Assembly (NCBI GenBank): GCA_964528035.1
Contig: CAZGQY010000118.1
Coordinates: forward strand, 1-13,464
DNA length: 13,464 nucleotides
Source of the DNA: CAZGQY01 sp964528035
GTDB lineage: Bacteria > Pseudomonadota > Gammaproteobacteria > Methylococcales > UBA1147
Reading direction: 5' to 3'
Shown: positions 1-6,167 of the stretch, one piece after another
Position numbering within the stretch: the stretch's first letter is position 1
How the letters are laid out: every line of letters begins with the position of its first letter
Position numbers and translations under genes: made by a program
Notes under the pieces: generated by a model
Told to the model about the DNA's origin: nothing
The model's input: the letters and a program-made list of their open reading frames with translations, nothing else
Database searches by the model: none

Positions 1-1
1 A

Positions 2-25
2 ATTGTATTATATTGTATTATATTG
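2..25. repeat. Short 10-bp tandem repeat at the left edge
   Basis: The unit ATTGTATTAT occurs twice in perfect tandem (2-11 and 12-21), followed by ATTG of a third unit. It lies beyond the stop codon of the leftmost STAS gene and may continue outside the window. It is AT-rich simple sequence; no function can be assigned. No convincing hairpin plus T-tract terminator is visible between it and the gene. Confidence 0.5.
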
Positions 26-85
26 CCTTTTTATTGGGAACCGTTTAGCCGTGCAGCTGTTCTTCCTGCGCCAACTCTGACATAA

Positions 86-391
86 TCAGACCACTGAAAA
101 CAATTTGTCAAAATTGGCAATTTCGAGAATTTTTCGAACTGAGGCATTGGCATTGATAATTTTAACATTGTCTCTTTGATCGCCAACCTTATCCCGTAAT
201 ACCAGCAACATTCCCAAGGCTGAACTGTCAACGTATTCGGTCGCGCGAAGGTCAACGACAAATTGTTTTATCGCTGCCGGAGCCTTATCGAAGGCCGAAC
301 GAAAATCCTGGTGTTGGCTAAAATCAAAACGACCTGAAATGCTTATGGTCGCTTCGTGTCCACTGCTGCTTAATCTTGTATTAATACTCAT
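86..391 (-). CDS. Stand-alone STAS-domain protein (anti-sigma factor antagonist type)
   Basis: A 101-residue protein that is essentially one STAS domain, the fold of SpoIIAA/RsbV-type anti-anti-sigma factors. These cytosolic switches bind or release a partner depending on phosphorylation of a conserved serine. The signature is clear: VVDLRATEYVDSSALGMLL at about residues 45-63, with D55-S56-S57 as the expected phosphoacceptor site. The DSSALGMLL stretch resembles HsbA-like STAS proteins of pseudomonads (family recollection, not searched). I chose ATG at 391 because AAAGAG (400-405) sits 8 nt upstream; an in-frame GTG at 400 would overlap that site. A 203-nt leader separates it from the receptor gene upstream, so it may be transcribed independently. 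No partner kinase or PP2C phosphatase is visible; one could lie just left of the window. Confidence 0.9.
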   Translation of the reverse strand: MSINTRLSSSGHEATISISGRFDFSQHQDFRSAFDKAPAAIKQFVVDLRATEYVDSSALGMLLVLRDKVGDQRDNVKIINANASVRKILEIANFDKLFSVV

Positions 392-399
392 ATGCTTCA

Positions 400-405
400 C
401 TCTTT
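400..405 (-). promoter_or_regulatory. Ribosome binding site deciding the start of the STAS gene
   Basis: Read on the minus strand this is AAAGAG, followed by 8 nt and then ATG at 391. It supports the ATG over the in-frame GTG at 400, which would have no properly spaced site. Confidence 0.5.
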
Positions 406-458
406 TAGTTCATGGTTTCTATTCAGCCTATTGGATATTCACGGCACAGATATCACAA

Positions 459-525
459 CTGTTCAGAACGCCTAATAGCATCCCTGTAGACTGTGCTGCA
501 CATCCTCTCGCAACACTCTGAACAG
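459..525. repeat. Perfect 9-bp inverted repeat in the leader between receptor and STAS genes
   Basis: CTGTTCAGA at 459-467 is the exact reverse complement of TCTGAACAG at 517-525, with 49 bp between. It lies in the 203-nt non-coding stretch between the receptor stop (595) and the STAS start (391), on the transcript side upstream of the STAS gene. It could be a paired binding site or the base of a leader structure; chance cannot be excluded for a repeat of this length and spacing. Confidence 0.35.
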
Positions 526-594
526 CCGAACAAGCTACACCTGTCATTCAAAAACACTGAATCATTATCTTTACACTGGTTAATAATCCTTCTT

Positions 595-1794
595 TTAAAA
601 CATCTCGATTTCGCCCTGCTCCATAGAACTCTGTTGTACAACTTTTGATCGTTGTTGGCGTTGCGCTCGTATCTCCACGAGCTTATTTCTTTCCGACTCC
701 AATTCGGGAAGCCAGTCCTGGTAACTACTTTCAGGCAAATCACTAATCGCCTCACCGACCTGTTGAATAAGACGTGGGATACTTTCGCTCTCTTCAATAA
801 CCCCTTCAACTAACTGACGGGACAAATCTTCAAACTGCAAGCCTCTGACTGCGGATCCAACACTACCCTCTATTTTGTTACTCAAAGAAGACACATGACT
901 CAATCTTCCTGCAAGTGTCTCATTCAATGAACTGATTTCATTCATCATATCGTTGACCCGCGATTTTGACTCTATCGCAAAAGTCATATCTTTAGAGGCC
1001 AGTCCTTCTACCCGGCTAATCACTTGTTCAATATTTCCTCTGGATTCTTTAATGACTCCTCTTATTTGTACACTAAAGTCATCTGAATGCCGGGATAATG
1101 AACGAACCTCGTCCGCCACAACCGCAAAGCCCCGACCCGCCTCACCCGCACGCGCCGCCTCTATTGCAGCGTTTAGCGCAAGTAAGTTAGTTTGATCAGC
1201 GATTTGTTGCACACCCAGTAATAATTTTTCAATTCTCCCCATAAAATCACCGATCTGGTTAATATGGTGAACCATCTCCATGCTTTCCTTACTGGTTTTC
1301 AACAAATTATCGACGAAATAATGCAATACTTTTTCTGTTTCAACGACAAAATCCTGGATATTCAAGCCAGCACCTCCGTCCGATCCAGCCGCCTCAGAAA
1401 GATTATTCATCAGACTGGAAACCTCAGAATTCTGCTCATATGAAAGAGTATTGAGGTCATTAAAACTGGTATTCATGGTAGACACAGCGTCTGCAACCAC
1501 GTTTTTTACCTGTATGAGTTCTGCTCGATACTCACACAGATCTTCATTAACCACTAATTCCAGTTCGGACAAAACCGATTGAATGCCCGCTTTTAGCTGC
1601 AATGGCGTATCGTCCTCAATTCTGGCAACAGTCGACGGTTTACGGGCATATAATAAAGCGGCTATCAACCATATTGACGAATGCAAAAATATCAGCACCG
1701 ACAACCTCATTCCTGTATAAGCAACCACAGGAAGCACCATAAAAGCTCCACTGGCTAAAACAGGAAGGAAAAAACATTTTGTCGCTGAATTCAT
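595..1794 (-). CDS. Small membrane-anchored methyl-accepting chemotaxis-like protein with a CheZ-like motif
   Basis: A 399-residue receptor-like signal transducer. Two hydrophobic segments (about residues 8-27 and 31-50) are separated by only a few residues, so there is essentially no periplasmic ligand domain. The rest is cytoplasmic coiled coil. The hairpin tip that contacts CheA and CheW is well conserved: QIADQTNLLALNAAIEAARA at 197-216, then GEAGRGFAVVADEVRSLSRHS. Near the C-terminus, residues 320-327 read QFEDLSRQ, which matches the D-x-x-x-Q pattern of the CheZ phosphatase active site (D323, Q327). It ends EIEMF, resembling but not matching the aromatic-x-x-aromatic CheR-tethering tail. 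No HAMP domain is obvious. It follows cheB after 40 nt and is probably the last gene of the che operon. The ribosome site before ATG 1794 is weak. An internal or membrane-state signal is inferred. Confidence 0.9.
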   Translation of the reverse strand: MNSATKCFFLPVLASGAFMVLPVVAYTGMRLSVLIFLHSSIWLIAALLYARKPSTVARIEDDTPLQLKAGIQSVLSELELVVNEDLCEYRAELIQVKNVVADAVSTMNTSFNDLNTLSYEQNSEVSSLMNNLSEAAGSDGGAGLNIQDFVVETEKVLHYFVDNLLKTSKESMEMVHHINQIGDFMGRIEKLLLGVQQIADQTNLLALNAAIEAARAGEAGRGFAVVADEVRSLSRHSDDFSVQIRGVIKESRGNIEQVISRVEGLASKDMTFAIESKSRVNDMMNEISSLNETLAGRLSHVSSLSNKIEGSVGSAVRGLQFEDLSRQLVEGVIEESESIPRLIQQVGEAISDLPESSYQDWLPELESERNKLVEIRAQRQQRSKVVQQSSMEQGEIEMF

Positions 1795-1834
1795 TTTTAA
1801 ATCTTATTGTTTGGCTACCATTGCACACGGATTA

Positions 1835-2935
1835 TCAATTCATCTTTGCCAATATACTTTGGCCAACCTTGCTGAGTGGTAACACCTGATCAGTACATCC
1901 TAATCTGTACGCTTCACCGGGCATTCCCCACACGACACTCGTGGCCTCATCCTGAATAATAGTAGATGCTCCGGCATTGTGCATTTCCTGCATACCTTTA
2001 GCACCATCAGCACCCATACCCGTCAACAAAACACAGATGGCATTAGCACCGACATTTTTAGCCATAGAACTGAACATGACATCGACCGAAGGTTTATGCC
2101 GATTTACAGGAGCGCCATCATCCAGAACGGCCACATAGCGGGCGCCGTTTCTTCGAATCAGTAAGTGTTTATCACCCGGTGCAATATAGACATTTCCAGG
2201 TAATATGGCCTGGTTGTCTTCAGCAATGCAGACTTTCATCTGCGAGATATCACTGACATGACGGGCAAATGACTTACTGAAAGACGCGGGTAAATGCTGA
2301 CTGATAACAATTGCAGGCATGTTCGCCGGTAATTCACATAACACATCCTTGATTGCTTCTGTCCCTCCGGTTGAAGCACCGATACCTATAATCTTATCCG
2401 TAGTATTAATTTTTTGCCGACCGCATGCCAGCTTGTTGTCACTGGCCACACTCATACCCGTGGTTCCGTTTGCAGCCACAGCATCAACATGTCTGGCGGC
2501 CCTGCCGAAATTTCGTGATTTTGATGCGATTTTTATCTTTGCATGGATCTCTTCCGCATAGTCATTCAGACCATGGGACACGTCAATTTTTGGCTTGGCG
2601 ATAAAATCCACCGCACCCAGACGCAATGCGTTCAAAGTCACCTCAGCACCCTTTTCTGTCAAGGTGGAGATCATAACCACCGGCATGGGCCGTAATCGCA
2701 TCAGATTATCCAGGAATGTCAAACCATCCATGCGCGGCATTTCCACATCCAGTGTCAAAACATCCGGCCGCAATGCCTTTATTTTATCTCTGGCGATAAA
2801 TGGATCCGCCGCAGTATCAATAACTTCCATTTCTTCACTGCTGTTGATGATTTCGGTCAATAACTTACGAACCAACGCCGAATCATCGACAACCAGAACA
2901 CGTATTTTTTTCATAGCCACAATAGTTCCAAGCAT
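1835..2935 (-). CDS. cheB: CheB, chemotaxis response regulator protein-glutamate methylesterase
   Basis: Cytosolic adaptation enzyme that removes methyl groups from receptor glutamates and deamidates receptor glutamines when activated by CheA phosphorylation. Numbered from ATG 2935, the receiver domain spans about residues 10-130: acidic pair in VVDDS (16-19), phosphoacceptor D63 in TLDVEMPRMDG, and K114 in IAKPK. A linker leads to the esterase domain (about 180-366) with the catalytic triad S188 in GIGASTGG, H214 in ISQHLP and D310 in GMGADGAKGM. Length is normal. The start is uncertain: ATG 2935 is 3 nt after the cheD stop and suits re-initiation, whereas ATG 2914 gives MKKIRVLVVDDS, the more family-like N-terminus. 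Neither has a well-spaced Shine-Dalgarno sequence. It lies directly after cheR and cheD, as in Che2-type clusters. Confidence 0.97.
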   Translation of the reverse strand: MLGTIVAMKKIRVLVVDDSALVRKLLTEIINSSEEMEVIDTAADPFIARDKIKALRPDVLTLDVEMPRMDGLTFLDNLMRLRPMPVVMISTLTEKGAEVTLNALRLGAVDFIAKPKIDVSHGLNDYAEEIHAKIKIASKSRNFGRAARHVDAVAANGTTGMSVASDNKLACGRQKINTTDKIIGIGASTGGTEAIKDVLCELPANMPAIVISQHLPASFSKSFARHVSDISQMKVCIAEDNQAILPGNVYIAPGDKHLLIRRNGARYVAVLDDGAPVNRHKPSVDVMFSSMAKNVGANAICVLLTGMGADGAKGMQEMHNAGASTIIQDEATSVVWGMPGEAYRLGCTDQVLPLSKVGQSILAKMN

Positions 2936-2938
2936 GCC

Positions 2939-3580
2939 CTAAAACAGTTCAACTTCACTCTCAACCCTTTCTTCTTTGATATGGTCCAGATATTCCACTT
3001 CAGATTTGACGATCGATTCAGTACCATGGCGTTTCAATTTTTTCACAAGGGAGCGCCCGGTCGCAGGAAAATAAAGCAGCATGCGAGGATAAATGCCGCC
3101 CAGATCCTGACCAACAAGTTCAAATCCTTCTGTATTAATATATTCAAGTACGAATTCGATGTTCGTCAAACCAATATTTGCTGCGGAAGCCATCAGGCTA
3201 CCGCCACCAAAAACCTTTAATTCCAAACACCGCCGTCGCGCACCATGAGACAGAATCGTATTGATTAAATGCTCCATCGCATAATTGCCATATCGGGTCG
3301 ACTTTCCGACTACAAATTCTTCTTCGTTTTTTCGATGATCTGAAGTTTCCGGTAACATAAAATGATTCATGCCACCAACGCCCGTTGTCGTATCACGCAC
3401 GCATGCAGATACACAGGAACCTAACACGGTAACAATCGCTTCATCCTGTTCGGTAACATAAAATTCACCCGGAAGAATGCGCGCGGCGACGCAATTATGT
3501 CTCGCATCCCAGCGTCGACGAACATGCTCAAAACCAGGTAAAGACCTAGGCAGTTTCGTATTCGACTTCAACAGTTGCAT
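2939..3580 (-). CDS. cheD: CheD, chemoreceptor glutamine deamidase
   Basis: Deamidates specific glutamines on chemoreceptors to glutamate, preparing methylation sites. The catalytic cysteine is C56 in LGSCVSACVRD and the catalytic histidine H73 in GGMNHFMLP. Their 17-residue spacing equals that of the characterised Thermotoga enzyme (C27/H44). Length is 213 residues, ordinary for proteobacterial CheD with a short C-terminal extension. The open frame continues to an ATG at 3622, but ATG 3580 has GGAG (3587-3590) six nt upstream and fits the family better. The start lies inside the 3' end of cheR (35-nt overlap) and the stop is 3 nt from the cheB ATG, so translation of cheR, cheD and cheB is probably coupled. 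In Bacillus and Thermotoga CheD pairs with CheC; no cheC is visible here. Confidence 0.95.
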   Translation of the reverse strand: MQLLKSNTKLPRSLPGFEHVRRRWDARHNCVAARILPGEFYVTEQDEAIVTVLGSCVSACVRDTTTGVGGMNHFMLPETSDHRKNEEEFVVGKSTRYGNYAMEHLINTILSHGARRRCLELKVFGGGSLMASAANIGLTNIEFVLEYINTEGFELVGQDLGGIYPRMLLYFPATGRSLVKKLKRHGTESIVKSEVEYLDHIKEERVESEVELF

Positions 3581-4415
3581 TCTTGGCTCCGTTTCGATAA
3601 ATGGTTTTTCCAACCAGATCAAACTGATTCGTTATCCGATGTAATGTTTCCGAATGACCTATAAACAGACAAGAGTCCTCCGCGAGTATGTCAGAATAAC
3701 GGCCAACTAATTTTTCCTTGGTCTCATTATCGAAATAAATCAACACATTTCTGCAAAATATAACGTCAAAAGGCCCATTCATCGGCCAGGATTTCATAAG
3801 ATTCAATTGTGAAAATTTAATAATTGATCTCAGCCTTTCATCAACACGAACCTTATTTTCCTGACCACCTTTACCTTTTTTGAACCAACGTTTGACTCGC
3901 CGATCATCCAGACCCTCTATTCGGTCTTTTGTATAAACCCCGGTGGAAGCCTTTGATAACACGTCGGTATCAAGATCGGTCGCCAGAATTTTAATATCCC
4001 AGCTACTCGGAACCTGCTCAAGCAGAGTCATGGCAATTGAATAAGGCTCCTCTCCTGTGGAACAACCGGCCGACCAGATACGAATACGCCTGGACGCTGC
4101 ATTTCTTTGCATCAGCTCAGGAAGAATTGTTTTGCTTAAAAATTCAAAATGATGATTTTCTCTGAAAAATGAGGTCAGATTTGTCGTAATCGAATTAATA
4201 AACTCGGAAAACTCCGCTCCGCAGCCCTTCGACAGTACCTGGCAATACTCAGAAAAATTCGACAACCCCAGGCGGCGCAGATGTTTACACAACCGGGAGT
4301 AGAACATGTCATATTTATCGTCTGAAACAACGATTCCGGAATGTTCATTTGACATTTTTCTGAGAAAATCAAAATCCTGCTGACTAAAAGGAAATTCACG
4401 TTTTTTCCGATCCAT
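3546..4415 (-). CDS. cheR: CheR, chemotaxis protein methyltransferase
   Basis: Transfers methyl groups from S-adenosylmethionine to receptor glutamates. The 289 residues comprise an N-terminal helical domain (about 8-90), which recognises the receptor, and a methyltransferase domain. The SAM loop is RIRIWSAGCSTGEEPYSIA (110-128), followed by ATDLDTDVLSKASTGVY (145-161) and FDVIFCRNVLIYFD (216-229). Within the beta-subdomain, residues 179-184 read KKGKGG, a Gly-x-Gly loop of the kind seen in CheRs that dock on a receptor C-terminal pentapeptide. This fits the EWEEF tail on the Aer-like receptor of the same operon. It starts 24 nt after the STAS gene, with a weak Shine-Dalgarno before ATG 4415, and its 3' end overlaps cheD. 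Confidence 0.97.
   Translation of the reverse strand: MDRKKREFPFSQQDFDFLRKMSNEHSGIVVSDDKYDMFYSRLCKHLRRLGLSNFSEYCQVLSKGCGAEFSEFINSITTNLTSFFRENHHFEFLSKTILPELMQRNAASRRIRIWSAGCSTGEEPYSIAMTLLEQVPSSWDIKILATDLDTDVLSKASTGVYTKDRIEGLDDRRVKRWFKKGKGGQENKVRVDERLRSIIKFSQLNLMKSWPMNGPFDVIFCRNVLIYFDNETKEKLVGRYSDILAEDSCLFIGHSETLHRITNQFDLVGKTIYRNGAKNATVEVEYETA
3587..3590 (-). promoter_or_regulatory. Ribosome binding site deciding the cheD start
   Basis: Minus-strand GGAG followed by CCAAGA and ATG at 3580. It sits inside the cheR coding region and supports the shorter 213-residue CheD over the in-frame ATG at 3622. Confidence 0.65.
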
Positions 4416-4439
4416 AGCTTTACCGTCTTGTTATCCGCT

Positions 4440-4844
4440 TCAACTGTTAACACCCAACAGGTCTACCACACCAAGCATTCTTGCTGAATCCATAAACTGT
4501 TCGGAAGCATTAGAAATTCGATATTGCTGATTCGATGCATTTGTTTCCTTTAACAATGCGATCAGCAATTGCAGTGTCGTGGTATCGACCGATTCGACAT
4601 TGGAGGCATCAATTTCAAATGAATCACGTTGCTGCAGTATTTCAACGAACCGGGAATGCAACGCACCAACACTTTCAATATTGAGGACAGAATTTAATTT
4701 TAGAGTATCACCCAGATCTTCTGCAGGCATCGAATCAGGTCCCCGAGAAACGGCTTCTGATTCACTGGAATCTTCATCCGTATCACTATCCATCCATTCC
4801 AATGGATCTTTATTAAAACCCTTTTTATTACTCGTGTTTGTCAT
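4440..4844 (-). CDS. STAS-domain protein inside the che operon, with acidic N-terminal extension
   Basis: A 134-residue cytosolic protein. Residues 1-45 are a low-complexity acidic tail (MDSDTDEDSSESE at 18-30). Residues about 46-134 form a STAS fold. At the usual phosphoacceptor position it reads VESVDTTTLQLLIALL (83-98), that is D87-T88 with threonine instead of the usual serine. STAS proteins linked to chemotaxis clusters often have a VDTxxLQLL form (family recollection). The ATG overlaps the parA stop by 4 nt (ATGA), so the two are translationally coupled and probably act together. Its role is unknown: it could be an adaptor that ties the ParA ATPase or the receptor array to another regulator. 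Product family is fairly sure, function is not. Confidence 0.85.
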   Translation of the reverse strand: MTNTSNKKGFNKDPLEWMDSDTDEDSSESEAVSRGPDSMPAEDLGDTLKLNSVLNIESVGALHSRFVEILQQRDSFEIDASNVESVDTTTLQLLIALLKETNASNQQYRISNASEQFMDSARMLGVVDLLGVNS

Positions 4845-5593
4845 GCCATCAACCTTTCACCAATCAGATCTTCCGCCAGTTTTCGGAAATCCCGTGCTGC
4901 ACCACTTCCGGGTCTTTGTTCAACAACCGTCCTTCCGATTCCGGTACATTCCGCTACCAACGCCGCTTCTCGAATTGGCGTCGCCAAAATGCTTTGCGGA
5001 AAATGCTTTTTAACACTTTGTAAAACATTTCGAGCTAAACGTCGATTCTTGTGAAACCGAGCCATCAACAACCAAACCCGAAACACTCGGTTCAATTTTT
5101 TTTCGAAAAGACGCACAGTACGAATCATTTGAGAAAGACCCTGCAACGCAAGATATTCCCCTGTCATCGGAATCAAAATCTCATCGGCTGCGTGCAAGGC
5201 GTTCCATGCCAGTTGCCCCGCTGACGGAGGGCAATCCAGGAGGATAAAATCGCGATCATCAAAACGGCCCTGCATCGCTGTGTGCAACAATTCTCTATGT
5301 TGGTTACCACAGCCTTCTTCGATCCCGGACAAACGCTTGCCAGCCGAGATCAACTGCAAACCATCACGGGCATTGACGATGGATTTTCCAATGTCTTCGC
5401 CATCCAGCAATGCACTATCAACTCCAGTCTTCACATCATATTTCCCCAGGCAAAGCGCCAGATGGTTTTGTGGATCCAGGTCGATTACAGCCACATTGCA
5501 GCCAGCCAAGGCTAATGCATGCCCCAGGTTCGCAGTTGTTGTCGTCTTTCCGACTCCTCCCTTAAAATTAAGGATTGCGATAATTCGAGGCAT
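4841..5593 (-). CDS. ParA/MinD-family ATPase embedded in the chemotaxis operon
   Basis: A 250-residue ATPase with the deviant Walker A motif KGGVGKTTTT at 11-20 (signature lysine K11, P-loop K16), Walker A' at VIDLDPQ (36-42) and Walker B at FILLDCPPS (116-124). Such ATPases dimerise on ATP and bind a surface, usually the nucleoid, to position cargo. Related ATPases encoded in chemotaxis clusters, ParC in Vibrio and PpfA in Rhodobacter, localise chemoreceptor arrays to poles or spread cytoplasmic clusters. The same role is inferred here from context. Its ATG shares one base with the stop of the upstream cheW (TGATG) and its stop overlaps the STAS gene by 4 nt. No parB or parS is visible, which argues against plasmid or chromosome partition. 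Confidence 0.92.
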   Translation of the reverse strand: MPRIIAILNFKGGVGKTTTTANLGHALALAGCNVAVIDLDPQNHLALCLGKYDVKTGVDSALLDGEDIGKSIVNARDGLQLISAGKRLSGIEEGCGNQHRELLHTAMQGRFDDRDFILLDCPPSAGQLAWNALHAADEILIPMTGEYLALQGLSQMIRTVRLFEKKLNRVFRVWLLMARFHKNRRLARNVLQSVKKHFPQSILATPIREAALVAECTGIGRTVVEQRPGSGAARDFRKLAEDLIGERLMA

Positions 5594-6078
5594 CAGTTTC
5601 GCACTTCTACCGTTGAAAAGTCGCTTGGATCCAATAGTTTATCGACATCCAGCAGCATAACCGTCGGTTTACCAAGAACCATACCTTTCATGTAACGCGT
5701 ATCCACAATGGGACCCAAATCGGGATTGGGCTGTATCTTGCCCGGCTTTACATCAAGCACATCCGACACAGCATCCGCCACAATCCCCATGACCTGCGTT
5801 GATTGTGCTCCAGCTATACTCAAAACGATCACTACAGTGACGGCTGTATATTCAACATCGTCCAGCCCAAAACGAGCTCTGAGGTCAACAATAGGTACCA
5901 TGACCCCTCTCAGGTCGAGCATACCGCGAATATAATTCGGCGTATTTGGCATCTCGCGTACTGGTTCCCACCCCTTTATTTCCTGAACCTTCAAGATATC
6001 TACACCGTACACTTCACCAGAAAGTTCGAAGGTCAAATACTGTGCCGTTGCCATATCATCGAGTACATCTGCTTGCAT
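5593..6078 (-). CDS. cheW: CheW-like adaptor protein (second copy)
   Basis: A 161-residue single CheW domain that links receptors to the CheA P5 domain in the sensory array. Family features in order: YLTFELSGEVYGVDILKVQEI (start of the fold), the RGMLDLRGVMVPIVDLR core, and a C-terminal VDKLL helix. It shares the YGxDIL and NLRG/DLRG cores with the other CheW at 8596-9117 but diverges elsewhere, so the two are not recent duplicates. ATG 6078 is preceded by AGGA with 7 nt spacing. It stands 89 nt after the receptor gene and overlaps parA by one base, making it the first gene of the tightly coupled block cheW-parA-STAS-cheR-cheD-cheB. Confidence 0.95.
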   Translation of the reverse strand: MQADVLDDMATAQYLTFELSGEVYGVDILKVQEIKGWEPVREMPNTPNYIRGMLDLRGVMVPIVDLRARFGLDDVEYTAVTVVIVLSIAGAQSTQVMGIVADAVSDVLDVKPGKIQPNPDLGPIVDTRYMKGMVLGKPTVMLLDVDKLLDPSDFSTVEVRN

Positions 6079-6167
6079 CTTCGTTTCCTATCGGGTGACA
6101 CCTAAAGGCAGTCCAAAAATCGAACCATCTGCTGAATTACAAAATTAAACCCACGACTCAACCTAAG

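Noticed and set aside
392..400. GTG start at 400 for the leftmost STAS protein
   Set aside because: The purine-rich AAAGAG overlaps this GTG and is spaced correctly for ATG 391.
3546..3622. Longer CheD starting at ATG 3622
   Set aside because: It adds 14 residues not typical of the family and has no ribosome site, while ATG 3580 has GGAG at ideal spacing.
4579..5013. Plus-strand frame of 144 codons opposite parA and the STAS gene
   Set aside because: It lies antisense across two well-supported genes and its protein is low-complexity with no recognisable domain.
4841..5593. Plasmid or chromosome partition locus
   Set aside because: The ATPase has ParA motifs, but no parB follows and no parS-like repeats are seen; it overlaps cheW and STAS genes, so a chemotaxis-linked role is better supported.
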